From assembly GCF_963583255.1 (NCBI RefSeq), contig NC_084819.1:12554471-12618470 (forward strand): a DNA stretch of 64,000 nt. Direction: 5' to 3'. The notes under the pieces are model-generated. The model was not told where the DNA came from and ran no database searches. It saw only the letters and a program-made list of their open reading frames with translations. Every line of letters starts with the position of its first letter. The stretch's first letter is position 1. The DNA comes from Pyrus communis (lineage: Eukaryota > Streptophyta > Magnoliopsida > Rosales > Rosaceae). A program made the translations under genes and the position numbers. Shown here in pieces: positions 1 through 11,809 of the stretch.

Positions 1-189
1 CACTAGATGTAATGTTAGTGGTGGCGATGTTCCTAACTTAACCACTTGATTTCAACTTTGAGTGTTTCATGCCGAATGAATTCACTCTGGTGTGAGATTT
101 TATCTCATAAGACTGATTATATTAGCAATGAAATACCCACTTGTAATATGACGTGGAATCAAGTCTGTCCACATCCATGACTTGTATCA

Positions 190-405
190 AGCTACACGGA
201 AAGGGATTCTCTCCGGATCCCTTCCACCTGAGCCAACTTAGCACAAAATCCGAGCTCTTAAAATTTTATCCAATAGCTAAAAACAAGGGATCCCATTAAA
301 AATTATAATAACTTTAGCCGTTGGATCAAATTTTAAAAGCTTGAATTTTATGCTCAGTTGGCTCAGGTGGAACAGATCCTGAGAGGATCCCTTTCCTAGC
401 TACAC
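190..405. mobile_element. hAT-like MITE with 8-bp target-site duplication
   Basis: The element spans 198-397 and is almost a perfect palindrome. Its left end (GGAAAGGGATTCTCTCCGG) is matched in reverse complement by its right end, and the arms pair for about 70 bp with few mismatches. It is flanked by identical octamers AGCTACAC at 190-197 and 398-405. An 8-bp duplication and long inverted repeats with no coding capacity fit a non-autonomous hAT-type MITE. The transposase that moved it is not visible here; its ends differ from those of the hAT element at 5884-11809. Confidence 0.8.
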
Positions 406-1238
406 AACCCCAACTAATACATCCAAGCTGCCTACAAACATGTCATCCCAGATAAACCGTCAAAACTTTACAATTAGTACACACCACACCAGTAATATAT
501 GACCATGTCTTCCTTTTCGCCACAACAACTTTCTAGTGTTGATGGATGCCAACGTGCTTTTGGGGAACCCGTCTCCGATGCAACCTGCAATCCATCACAA
601 GGCTAAACATAGCAAGATTGACTAACCCGCTATATATAATCTACGGTAGATGATTAAACATGGATATCTGAATTGAATAAATCAGACAAAAACAATGGTC
701 ATGATTAAACATGGTTGTATGAGAGACTAAAAAATGGTACGTGTTTATCATTTTCCCATAAAGTACAAAACCCTTTACTCTCACCATACTAACAATGTTG
801 TGCAAATGCAAGAATTCAATGAAATAACTGTGTGTGATTGTCACACTGGTTGTTGTATCATCAATTCATATGTTGCAACACATACTTAGTTGAAATGCAT
901 TTATGACCGCTCACTTGTCTTGTTATTATTTTTGTCATTCATTTTTATGGGAAAATAACGCGAACCGAGTGGACATAACAACACTACTTTATTCTATATT
1001 AATATTATATATATTAAATTGTGAATCTGTCGTTTACTTAAATCATAACACGTGAAAAGATAGAATCAAATATAAAAGTTTGGGCTTGGAACCTAAATCG
1101 TGAACTGGTGATACTCAAAACCCTTTGGACTTGAAGGCTTGGGCCTAATTAATACACCCATTCTCATCACTGTCACAGCCCACAGGTTGACTTTGTCATA
1201 AACGTCCAGGTCACAGCCATGGTGTACTTATCACCGAG
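406..1238. other. Intergenic, no gene recognised
   Basis: Only short reading frames occur here, without recognisable protein similarity or splice context. The DNA is AT-rich from about 850. The stretch 430-640 looks less random but I cannot assign it to a family on either strand. Confidence 0.5.
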
Positions 1239-1241
1239 TAC

Positions 1242-1267
1242 CACGTGGGCCATCAAAACTACACGTG
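1242..1267 (+). promoter_or_regulatory. Two G-boxes (CACGTG) upstream of the 1429 gene
   Basis: CACGTG occurs at 1242-1247 and again at 1262-1267, exactly 20 bp apart and about 165-185 bp before the ATG at 1429. Both are in the context CACGTGG, which matches ABRE/G-box cores bound by plant bZIP and bHLH factors. Two closely spaced copies are typical of responsive plant promoters, but responsiveness here is an inference. Confidence 0.5.
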
Positions 1268-1428
1268 GCATAAACCCATCATCTTCAATCGTCATTTTCT
1301 TGGTCGAATAATGAAAACAAATAAATTATTCCAATTTCCAAGCTTAAAGCCATAAACCCAAAACCCCTTTCCTTCCGAAGGGGTCCTAAAACCCTAATTT
1401 TACCAGTCCGAACCCAAATCCAAACGCC

Positions 1429-2058
1429 ATGAACTCCTTCACCAACACCACCAATTTCGACAACCTCATGCTCCAAACCCTAATGGGCAGGCTCCAAATC
1501 CGACCCCCCACCAACAACTCCTTCCTCTCCCAAACCCTCGAGGATCTCCTCCTCGACGCTGCCAATCTCACCGCCGACGACGACGATGACGACGAGAACA
1601 AGACCCAGCTCGCCAAAGAAGAATCCCGCCTCGAGAAGGATATCATCCGGGTTATTCTCAGCGGCAAGACCGATTCCCTCAAGCCCAATTCTGGTCAGGC
1701 CGTCACCATTGGAGAGCATCACATTTGCGTGGGGTTTCATGAGGAATCGGGTTCGGACTATCGGGTTTGGGAGTGGCATGGGCACATCATGCTCTTTGAT
1801 GAAGAGAACGGGTACACCCCTGAGTATATATATGGGAATTACTTTGAGAGGTTGATTGGTAAGGCTCGTGGAAGTGGTGGCAGCGGAGGTGGCAGTGTTC
1901 TTGTTGAGGAGGCCAAGGAGGAAGAGGAAGAGGAAGAGGCGGAGGATAAAGAGAAAGTTACTACTTTGGGGCTCAGGGAGTTGATTGATGGCGGGGATTC
2001 GGGTCAGGGTCGAATTCTTCATCGGAATATCAATGCGGGTTCTACAAGGTTTATATGA
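1429..2058 (+). CDS. Conserved plant protein of unknown function, 209 aa
   Basis: This is an uninterrupted 209-residue frame with strong GC-rich codon bias compared with its AT-rich surroundings. The N-terminal third has a short hydrophilic region followed by an acidic Asp run (about residues 50-55). A compact central core (about 85-140) is rich in Trp, His, Gly and Tyr, with the motif VWEWHGHIMLFDEENGY. The tail has a Gly/Ser linker followed by a Glu-rich run (about 160-172). I believe it belongs to a small plant-specific family but cannot name it with certainty, so no function is given. The ATG lies in a usable context and is the first in the GC-rich region. The final codons overlap a possible donor (AAG|GTTTAT, near 2049), and an acceptor at about 3530 would replace the last two residues, so an intron spanning 2050-3530 with a mostly non-coding second exon is possible. 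The antisense 180-aa frame is a shadow. Confidence 0.75.
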   Translation: MNSFTNTTNFDNLMLQTLMGRLQIRPPTNNSFLSQTLEDLLLDAANLTADDDDDDENKTQLAKEESRLEKDIIRVILSGKTDSLKPNSGQAVTIGEHHICVGFHEESGSDYRVWEWHGHIMLFDEENGYTPEYIYGNYFERLIGKARGSGGSGGGSVLVEEAKEEEEEEEAEDKEKVTTLGLRELIDGGDSGQGRILHRNINAGSTRFI

Positions 2059-4285
2059 ATTACACCCTTATTTTTCTTGTGTGTTTTCATTTGATGTGCT
2101 TGTCTTGCATTGCCTTCCTTCACATTTGTTAGTGCTTTGGGTATTCAAAGTAGTTGTGATTTGAGAAATGAATGGTATATAGCAATGTGATAACGCGACC
2201 TTTTGTGTTGGAACTTATATTTGGTGAGAGTTCGGTGCTGCATAAATTGCACTTTTTGCTCCTTACCCTAATAGTCTAGTTAACTTCTCACATTGATGTT
2301 CGGAGTGAACATAATCCTTCTTTCGAATATTACGGTAAACATTTTATGCCTACTGTATTTAGAAAGTCGGCACATAGGGAAGGACACATTTATTTTGTTG
2401 TTAGAATTGCTAATAAGTTGGATTTTTATTGGTTTAAATTTTATTGTAATTTTACTAAATCAAGTTGGAAACTCAAAAGTAGATTTCACCTGCATTGTGA
2501 TGAACATTTACGGTGTAGTTGGAGGACTTTAGCCATTGGTGACTTTGCTTTCTGAATTCTGATAGACAATTCTAGTGATGATAAAACGTTTGTGATAAAA
2601 GTGTTCAAGATGTTGACTTAAAAGCTTAAGAAGTTTCACATATCTGCCTGCTAGTTACCAGATAGGCTGAGAAAAGAAGTATGGCCAAGCAATGCCTTGA
2701 ATATTTAGTGGATTATCTTGAAATTGGTAATATGATATGGCTGCTACTATTAGTGGCTATGACGTAGGTGGGCATCTCACAAGGAAGTAGAGAATGATTC
2801 TGCTACCGCTCATACCATCAATTCTTCACCTTATTGGAAGTCAATATAAAATCCCAACATCAAACAAGGACATAGAGGCGCTGCTGCTACTTGCTTTTTC
2901 CATCAATTTGTTCACATGTTTGTAGTCTTGACAATATCCTACCAGCCTGACTGGTGGACCCTTATGCTTGTTGAACCAATATGGCATAGGTTGATTTAAC
3001 AACGAGGATTAAATTTCTCTTGGAATAGATTTGTGCTCTGGATCTAGAGACTAGGATCTTGTTTCAAGTTGGATGCTCGTCCCCTAAATACTGTTTTCTT
3101 CTTCCTCTTATCCGTAATGGATTTATGACTTGAGGGTTTTATGGAATCATGTGAAAAGAGAAAAGAAAGAAAAGAAAAGGAGTAATAGAAGTTGAGTTTA
3201 TATTTTTTGGTAAATTTTGAATGATTTTTCTGAATTCTTTCTCTGATTCCTTCACCAAGCATTATTTAAGTATTCTCCTATTATCTGCATCTTCATGTTT
3301 CACTGATGTTTATGGTAAGTTGTGGTTCAGAGCTTTGAAATGACGGGATTTTGCATGGTACTCTAGAATCATGTCTAGCTGTGCTGTAACTTTTAACCTC
3401 AGTATCTAATACCTATATGTATAAACCTAAATAAAGTTATGGTAGTATGTGCTTTTGTGTATAGGATCCTGCCGGTTATGTCATTCGCAATGAGCTATGT
3501 GTTTAACCTGATTATACTTCGTCTTGCAGGATTACCTAAAAGAAAGGCTTTTGGTTGCATAAGAAGTTTCTAGTGTCAAAGAAGGAGCCTCCTCGAACTT
3601 TTCCTTGATTTGGTACTTGGGGTGGCAATTCAAGACTGCTTGTCATTTCACATGGTTGTAAGCTGTTTTATTTTTTTGTTTTTGTTTTATTTTCCAGTAC
3701 GTAAGACGGTACAAAAGGAGGAATGTCTTGTGAGACATCATTCTGTTAAAGTAGTTTTTGATTAGCGCTGCTTATCAATGCACTAAAATGGTGCATCGAC
3801 ACTTTTATATTACTTGGTTGTAAATTTTAGTTATGCCTGTAAGCTGGCTAGTACAAGATGGTTTATGCAAATTTGAAAAGACAGAACAGCTGAGTTTCAT
3901 ACAAGTCATTCTGGCTCTGAAAGGGTTATATTCTTGATACACTAGAGATGCTATTTCTAATTTATTGTTTGAGTTACTCAATAAAGGGAGAAGACTTGCA
4001 TGGAACAAGTTCACCGTCACACTATGCCCAGGTAGCTGTGCAGGGCAATGCATTATAGGACGTGGCAGTGAATGCGTTTAATGTAAGTTGCATTGTGGTG
4101 ATTAAAATATTGTCAAATTCTGGATTATGGTGGCAATTTTGATGACCTTCCTTAAAGTAATGACAAATTTTGTGGGGATTTTGGGCCGTTTTCTTCATCA
4201 TTCTTGTATTCCGATTCTAGGTTTATCAAAACCAACGGACCTAGGCACATATAATGTTTAGGATGGCTTGACTTGGACAACTTAT
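2059..4285. other. 3' region or long intron of the 1429 gene, then intergenic
   Basis: No confident coding sequence. A polypyrimidine tract and acceptor (CTTGCAG) at about 3524-3530 is followed by GC-balanced sequence that could be a 3' UTR exon. On the minus strand an uninterrupted 55-codon stretch runs from 3008 to 2844, with peptide-like composition (for example QPMPYWFNKHKGPPVRLVGY), bounded by stops. It may be a relic of an unrecognised gene. Confidence 0.35.
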
Positions 4286-5830
4286 GACTCGTTTGGATAT
4301 GTTTTTAAAATGATTGAAATCACTTTTGGTGAAAAATGTTTCTGGAAGCAATCCTTAGTAAAAATGCAATTAAGTCTTGGAAGGTTTTTATCACAAATGG
4401 TTCATGAAATTGACACTGACCATCAAGATGGTCCCTAAAATTGAAAATCAATCAATGTAGTCCTTGAAAATAGGTGTCGCAAATCAATGTGGTCTATCCG
4501 TCATAATTCTGTTAAAAATTCTGTTAAGTGCTGATGTGACATATAAATGGGCCACATAAGTCCTTTTTTTTTTTTTTTTTTTTTTCTCACAAATAATCAT
4601 TGAAATTGACTAGTGACATAAAAATGGTCTTTGAAATTGACACGCGACATTAAAATGGTTCATGAAATTGAAATTGATCAATGTAGTCTTGCAAGTAATT
4701 GTCTCAAATTAATGTATCATTTCATCATAATTTTGTCGAAAATGATGTTATGTGCTGATGTGACACATAAATGAGTCACACAAGTCTAATTAGATTTAAA
4801 AAGAAAATTTACAAATAGGCTTAATAATTTAATAGTTAATGAAAAAATTGTCAACCCAAAAACCGAGTCCTCCTATCACGTTTGATCCTAGTCCACATGT
4901 CTCTACTTCCTTTGCTTTCTATTCTCTAAAAAAATCTCAACACACCCATCTTTACACACTTCGACACCATTCACTGAATTGAACCTGGGTCGAGATCACC
5001 TGTGGTGACGACTTGGCCGATTGGCAACGACTTCTGAGACATCACTGTTAACATTTAGGCGATCAACATCCTCACAACGTTAATCTTGGAGAGTTTGTTC
5101 GGCGATTCCCTGGTGGTTTGATGATGCAAAGAACGACGAGTTTTGCTTTGAGATAATGAGGTTATAACTGAGGTGGGTCTGTTGTTGGTTGAAAACTATT
5201 TCCACACCCCCTCTTAGGCCTTGTGCTTTTGAGAATTTATGGAAGGAATCTCTCTTCAAAGTAGACCCTACTATAAAAAAAAAAATTCCATTGTGCAAAA
5301 AGGTAGTTAGATAGCCTTTTTAATTAATTATTAAACCCACATCAGGACATAACAATTTTTTTTTTTTATAGAATTGTGGTGGAATGATCATATTGATTTG
5401 TGACATCTACTTTCAACTACATTGATCGATTTTCAATTTTAGGGACCATCTTGATGGTGTGGGTCAATTTTAGGGACTATTTATGACAAAAACCCGTAAA
5501 TCTTGTGGGGCCCATTTATATGCCACATCAGCACTTAATAGAATTTTTAACAGAATTGTGAAGGAATGACTACATTGATTTGCGACACCTATTTTTATGG
5601 ACTACATTGATTGATTTTTAATTTTAGGGATCATCTTGATGGTGAGGGTCAATTGCAGGGATCATTTGTGAAAAAAAAAAACCCATATTGGAAAAGCACT
5701 TGAAGTGCGTTCTTGCAAAAAGCACATAACTGGTGTTTCTTGCAAAAAACACTTCAAGTGTTTTTGAAACCCAAAAACATTTTCTCTAAAAGTGATTTAA
5801 GTAATTTTAAAAGCACATCCAAACGAGTCC
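4286..5830. mobile_element. MITE with GACTCGTTTGGAT ends, split by a later insertion
   Basis: The left end GACTCGTTTGGATATG (from 4286) is matched by an inverted right end at about 5815-5830. The subterminal sequences TTTTAAAATGATTGAAATCA and its counterpart near 5790-5810 also pair. Removing 4383-5684 leaves a compact element of about 240 bp. Related but diverged copies are at about 14225-14435 and 19065-19275. The target-site duplication is not clear. No coding capacity. Confidence 0.6.
4383..5684. mobile_element. Mutator-like element (MULE), possibly with captured sequence
   Basis: Long inverted repeats begin at 4383 (GGTTTTTATCACAAATGG) and end at 5684. The arms carry inverted copies of phrases such as CATCAAGATGGTCCCTAAAA and ATCAATCAATGTAGTCC. 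Each half also carries a second, shifted inverted copy (about 4620-4790 and 5360-5560). The flanks are imperfect 9-mers, GTCTTGGAA (4374-4382) and ATATTGGAA (5685-5693), 7 of 9 identical, as expected for an old MULE insertion. The central stretch, about 4860-5300, is less AT-rich and unlike the arms. It could be a captured host fragment, as in Pack-MULEs, but I do not recognise its source. There is no transposase. Confidence 0.65.
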
Positions 5831-6568
5831 TTACTAAACAAAAGGAATGTTTAATGCAAATATGGATTTCGACTTGTATATTCTAGGGCTGGGCACGGGC
5901 CCAATTTTGAAGGGACCGGACCGAACCTAGGTTCAAAGGGAACGGGCCGGGCCGGGCCGGGGATTACATTTTCTAATATAAGAACCGGACATTACCCGGC
6001 CCGGTTGAAACGGGCCAGTTCGAGCCGGGTCCACGGGTCCCTTTTTTTTTTTTTTTTTTTTGGTTGTTTGAAAAAACAAAAGAATTGTACGGATTGCAAA
6101 CTGCACAGATTGCAATCTGCACAAAAACTGCATAGGTTTGCACAGATTGCAACTGCAGAAAGTCACATACTGCATTTATGCAGATTTTGCACAAATTCAC
6201 CATTATTCACATCCAATCTAAATACAAAGTCAACATTCAAGTTCATAGATTAACAATACATCCAAAATAATAATATTACATCTTCCAACATCTAAAAATC
6301 AAATCAACATACAAAATATCCGAAAATCCAAGTCATCCAAATTCCAAGAATCAAATAATCCAAAACAACATAAACATGACATCCGCAATAAATTTCAAAT
6401 TAACATCCAAAATCACATCCAAGTTCCAACGCCCAAGTTCCAACAACAATCTTCATTAAATATGTAAGCAAAATTAGAATATAAATGTGACATTTTTAAT
6501 GTCCAACATCATATTATCTATCCTCATTCAAATTGAATTATTGAAATTTAAAGTTTATTCATTTGAGT

Positions 6569-9086
6569 TTAAAATATTACCTCAATTCCTTTTCCTTTAT
6601 TCGTTCGAGTTGCTTCAATTTCAGGAACACTTGATGATGAGATGGTTGAACTTGTAGATATAGTATTTGCTCTTTTTCTTTTATATTCTACAACAAAGAA
6701 CAAACGTTAATTGTAAACCAATTAATATAAAGTTATAAACCAAACTATAAAAAACAAGATAATTACCTTCTTCACACTCTTGATAAAATTCAAGCTCCGC
6801 AGGACTTGCTTCATACTCAATGCTGCCAATTGGTTCACTTCGTATCCAATTTTGAAGGCACATCAATGACTCCACTGTTTGAGGAAGGAGACATGATTTA
6901 CAAGGGTTAATTACTCTCTTTCCTCCACTAAATGCACTCTCACTGGCAATTGTTGACACTTGAATTGGCAAGACATCTTTCACTATCAAAGCAAGTGTGG
7001 GATATGTGCTCCTCCCTTTCAACTTCCACCATTTCAAAACGTCAAATTGTGAACCATGTGGTACTTTCTCTACAGTGTCAAGGAGATACTTATCCACCTC
7101 ATGTGCAAGCGCAATATCCTCGGTGTCTTCTAGTTCCTTTTCCCAATCATCCATGATTTGACTAAATATCATTGGATTTTCTGTTGGCACACTAGAAGAT
7201 GATTGTTTTACCCTTGAAGAAGAAGTGTCAAGAACTAAATCTTCTCTACCCTTTTGTTGTGTTTGTGAATCGAAAGCTTGACTAGCATATTCATCACACA
7301 TTGTCTTCAACAATGTCTTCACTTGATTACTTTTTTGTTCAATCTCTTCTTCAAGAAGTTGTAATTACTTTCTACACAAGTGCATGTAATGCCTCAATTT
7401 GAACCTTGGGTCTAAGACAAGGGTAATTACAAATATTTGATTAAGGGACTCAATTGAACCAAAATACTTTCGATATTTGGCTCTCATGTTGAATGCCATA
7501 TCACGTAGCACCAACTTTGCAGGTTTTCTAGTTTGCATATATTCAGGCAAAAAAAGTTTTTCAATCTCGTTTTCCACAGCAATGACATCATGAACAGCTG
7601 TATTAGATGTGGGATATTTACTTGTACTAACTTTCAAAGTTACAAGATAGAAGACCTTCAAAAATTTCACAAACACTTCAGCACTATCCCAATCTTCCTC
7701 CTTAGGTGGTCCAACCTTCCCTTTACCCGCCACTTCTTCTCCTTCATCATTAAACACCTTTTCACTGAAATAGGCGGTGTATATATTGGCTTCATCATCT
7801 TCGATCATCCTTTCAAATGCTTTTTTAAACTTCAAGCAAGATTCTAGCATCGTGTATGTGCTATTCCACCTAGTAGGCACATCCATAACAACTAGACCCC
7901 TACTATCCAACTTCTCATTCTCCACACATTTCTTGAAATAACTTAACCTTCGGGGACTTGATCTCACAAACTGCACGGCATTTCTAAGAGCATCCACACT
8001 TGTATCTAATCTTTTCAACCCATGTTTCACTACCAAGTTGATAATATGAGCTAAGCACTTCACATGCCTAAACTTGCCATTCATAATCCCTTTACTATTA
8101 GGCCATTTCTGCATTTTATGAACAACATACTCAATTGCCACCTTATTAGCCGATGCATTGTCAACTGAAATGCACATTACCTTTTCAATCACCCACTCAA
8201 CCAAACATTGCTCAATCATCTTCCCTATTTCTTTGCCTTCATGACTTGAAATCAAACAAAAGTTTAGAATCCTTTTGTGCATATTCCAATTATCATCCAC
8301 AAAATGAGCAGTTAGGACCATGTAGTTCAAATTTTGCACACTTGTCCATGTATCAATAGTCAAGCTCACTCTATGATTGTGTATCTCTTTTTTTAACTGA
8401 TCTTTCATGCTATCATACATACTGAATAACTCCCTCACGATAGTTCTCCGAGATGGAACATGCAATCTAGGCTGGACTTTGCACATCATCCGCCTAAACC
8501 CTTCACTCTCCACAATACTAAAAGGTACCTCCTCGATCACAATAAACTCAACAATACCTTCCACACTTTCTTCTTGGCTCCACCCTTTAGCAACAAGCAT
8601 GTTTTTGACATCCCCAGAAGGTCCAGAACTGCCTAGAACCTTTTGCAACTCATCAGTTGGTTTATATGACTTGCAATGTTTATTGATATGTTTAATGTAA
8701 GTACTAGTTCCACCCCCACTAGTATCACATGCAAAAAGGGTGTTACAATGGTTACACTTAGCCTTCAATACTTGTACCTCCACCTTCTCTTTCTTTCCAT
8801 CCTTTTCTACTTCTTGTATTTCCGAGACAGTACACTTAGTGACATGATCCCAAACCCAAGATCTCTCAGAAGAAGATCTCTCTAGTGAAGCTATTATAGT
8901 TGGTTGTTTTGTCTTTGGAATAGGTGGTGTTTTTCTTTTTCTGGAGGATGAGGGGTTTGGGGGAGGCATTGATGGTTTTGACTGTGTGGGTTGTGCTTGT
9001 GTTGGTTGTGGAGGACATGGTGATGTAGCCGTAGATGATGCTACATTAGTACTACTAGGGGTACTTTGACTTTGAGATTGAGACAT
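6569..9086 (-). pseudogene. hAT transposase (BED zinc finger, DDE core, hAT dimerisation domain) with one in-frame stop
   Basis: Exon 1 runs 9086-6767 and exon 2 6687-6569, joined across a 79-bp GT-AG intron (6766-6688), for about 812 codons. The order is: a Ser/Pro-rich start; a BED zinc finger with Cys111, Cys114, His133 and His137; an RNase H-like core with Asp245 (TIDTWTS) and Asp309 (SVDNASAN); then the C-terminal hAT region with KWWK and Glu716 (ASESAFSGG). A basic tail (YKRKR) is encoded by exon 2. The usual catalytic Asp/Asp/Glu set is therefore present. The frame is broken only by a TAA at 7365-7367 (codon 574), with the same frame continuing on both sides. The product would end before the catalytic Glu and the dimerisation domain. 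Without the stop, the length and motifs are normal for a plant hAT transposase, which excises and reinserts the element in the nucleus. A second intron hiding the stop is possible but I see no good splice pair. Confidence 0.85.
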
Positions 9087-11330
9087 TATGTAAAAATTTG
9101 TAAAAATTAAATAATGGAACTATATTCATTAATCAAATAAAATAGCATAATCTCCATGTAAGCATAATCTACACATTATACATAATTTAAACCCAAAAAA
9201 GCATAATCTCCATGTAAATAAAATAGCAAATAATTACTATTTGGGATGGGAAACAATCACTCTCTGGGATTGGTTGCTTTCTGATTGATAGCAAATAATC
9301 TACACATTAAGTCTAATGCCCCGAGAATTCCACCCTTAAACAAAAAGTACAAGGTAAAATTGGATTTGAGAACAAAGTTGATTCCACACCAAGGACTTTC
9401 TTGATATCTCAAACCCCAAAGCCATGTTGGTTAATCACTTTGATATCTTCATTTGAGTAGTCGGATTGCACTTTGGTATAACACTAGAATTATTTTTAAT
9501 CCTAAATTCTCTTGCTTTCGCAGTTTGGAAACTACATTGAGGAGCTATTCATGTTTAAGTTCATTATACATAATTTAAACCCTAACTCAAAGCAAATAAT
9601 TACTCTCTGGGATGGGAAACACAAGCAGGCAGCAGCCGCAGCACAATTAAACAGAGTAAACACACAACACACGGATTGTTGACCGACAAAAGACCAAAAA
9701 GGCTGAGAAGTATCATCATGTTATTATACTAATCAGTTTGGACATAGAAGAACATTTGCATGAAGAATAGGTTAATAAGTTCTATAAACAAACAAACATT
9801 TGTTAAGCCTGTAATAGGTTAATAACTAATAATTAATAACTAATAACTATAAACAAATAAACATTTGCAACACTACCTCAATATTTATGGGAGTACGTCA
9901 ACTCATTCATAAGGCACATTCGAAACATAATAAAAAGGATCTAAAACAAATAAGCTTTAGAGCTTACCGAAACCGATGAGGTATGCTCAGGTATTTGAGA
10001 AATATGTATTTGGATTAGGCTCTGCTCAACCAAAGGCGATTGGATGCTAGGCTACCTCAAAGCTTGAACACAAACCAAGACATAAGAGATCATTAGATAT
10101 GAGAGATTGGAAGCATATTACATAATCAGTAATTACATGAAATATATTACATTTTGTCTGTTGCCAAAACATTACATTGGAATGTAATGTTTACCTGAAG
10201 TGCAGGAAAACTTGTAAATAACACAAAAACCAGTGCAGCTAGTCGGTTACAGGGATTAAATAGCGTTAACAATAAGGGATGTTAACTTGACAAAGAAGTT
10301 ATATTCTCACATGCAAAGCATAGAAGATGGTTCACATATACAGTTATCCAAAACACAATCTGTAATTAGGTTCGAGTAGTTATCCAAAACACAATCTGTA
10401 ATTGGCTGCATCCCTGTCAAGAGCCCCAAAAACACCACACTGAGGCCATACAGAATTACACATCGCTCTTATCCGTTAGCTTATGAGCATCGAGAAGCTT
10501 CAAGATTTTTAAGATGCATATGTGTTTCCTTCCGGTTAAGACTTAAGTTAGGAATCTCAATGACTTAACAGTCGGAAGAGTTTGCCCTGATGTCAAGGGC
10601 TGGAATATATATTCAAGGGTCAGTTACAATCAAAGGGGGATAACATTACACCTTCAACTTAACAGTAGGAAGAGTTTGACCTTCAACTTTTAAAACCTAG
10701 ATTTTGCTCTGATGTCAAGGGCTAGATTATGATATCCATTGTCACATTACTACTTCAACTTTTAAAACCTAGATATAAATTTGATTGGATAAGATTACCT
10801 TTGTTGTCTTTAGCAGAGATAGTCCTTCAATCCCAGAAGTCATCCTCAGTGCACCAGATTTCTTTGCGATTTACCTCTGTTGTATGCTTCTCAGATCCTA
10901 ATTTGAAACCTTTAACAAATATGGCAATGAAAATAAATTAAAAATTGAAAAAATGAACAGAAATAGAATGGATGTCTCCGGATTGCAAATCAATATGCTT
11001 GGAAATACTTCAGATTCTTCAGAATATATGTGAAATACAAGGACTTCTACTCAACATTTGGATGTGAAAACAAGCTAAAAAATCAGAAAATCCACCAAAT
11101 CAGCAAGAACAAACATGAACATCCCAATATATTGAGCACAGATTACATACATCAGAGGTTAAAGAACCTATATATAAAAAAAAATAATAAATAAATAAAA
11201 CAGAGGTTAAAGAATTCACCTGAACTGGCAACGGTGGTAGAGTGTTGGTGATCGCGACGACGGTGATGTCGTCGGGAAAGAGAGAACAAGAATCGGGAAG
11301 ATGGGTTGTGCGGGTGCCTGGGTCTAGGAT
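9087..11330 (-). other. Untranslated 5' half of the hAT element
   Basis: AT-rich sequence between the transposase ATG and the right terminus. It holds short direct repeats (GCATAATCTCCATGTAA near 9147 and 9209; CTTCAACTTTTAAAACCTAGAT near 10682 and 10752). No protein-coding frame is recognisable. Confidence 0.5.
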
Positions 11331-11337
11331 GAGATGT

Positions 11338-11525
11338 CGAGGAGAACAATCAAGAAGAAGATCGAGGTCGAGGTCGAGAGAGAGTAAAGATGGAGAGGTC
11401 GAGGTCGAGGTCGAGGTTGGACTTCAGAGATGGAGAGGTCGAGGAGAACAATCAAGAAGAAAATCGAGGATGAGATGTCGGACTTCAGAGACAGAGAGGT
11501 CGAGGTCGAGGTCGAGAGAGAGCAA
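11338..11525. repeat. GAGGTC/GAGGTCGAG-rich low-complexity tract
   Basis: Runs of GAGGTCGAGGTCGAG occur at about 11363-11377, 11396-11415 and 11496-11515, separated by copies of AGAACAATCAAGAAGAA (11342 and 11446). This produces artificial Arg/Ser/Glu-rich reading frames on both strands. It lies inside the right part of the hAT element. Confidence 0.7.
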
Positions 11526-11809
11526 AGACTCTCACATCTCACTGAATCATATTCAATTAGGGTAAAACCAACGGTCATGATTGGAAGGTATGTTTATTTT
11601 CAATCTGGGCCGTCCATTTCAATTACAAACGGGCCGGTTCGGGGCCCCGTTTTTCTATAAATTTGGAACCGGCCCGACCCTAGAATGCCATTACCTAGGC
11701 CCTCCCCGCCCCGTTTCCCCTATTTAAAAATAGGACTTGCCCCGTACCCGCCCCGAACCGCCTATACCCGCCCCTACCCTCGGGCCCAGGACCCGTTTGC
11801 CCAGCCCTA

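Larger units (their letters stand above)
5884..11809 (-). mobile_element. hAT-superfamily DNA transposon, about 5.9 kb, nearly complete
   Basis: The ends are inverted repeats: TAGGGCTGGGCACGGGCCC at 5884 and its counterpart (GCCCAGCCCTA) ending at 11809. GC-rich subterminal repeats follow (CCGGGCCGGGCC near 5945; GGGCCGGTTCGGGGCC near 11630). Between them is a hAT transposase on the minus strand. The ends resemble the TAGGG(C/G)TGGGCA termini typical of plant hAT elements. I could not find a convincing 8-bp target-site duplication; the two flanking octamers differ. The 5' untranslated part (9087-11600, read on the minus strand) is unusually long. A coding lesion suggests it is not autonomous now. 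Confidence 0.85.

Noticed and set aside
1480..2022. 180-residue minus-strand frame
   Set aside because: Shadow of the + strand gene at 1429-2058, whose codon use and motif structure are better.
6681..7322. A separate 213-residue gene beside the hAT transposase
   Set aside because: It is in the same frame as the upstream part, separated only by a TAA, and carries the C-terminal hAT domain; it is one transposase.
11242..11660. Arg/Ser/Glu-rich proteins on both strands
   Set aside because: They arise from GAGGTC repeats inside the hAT element and lack any domain.
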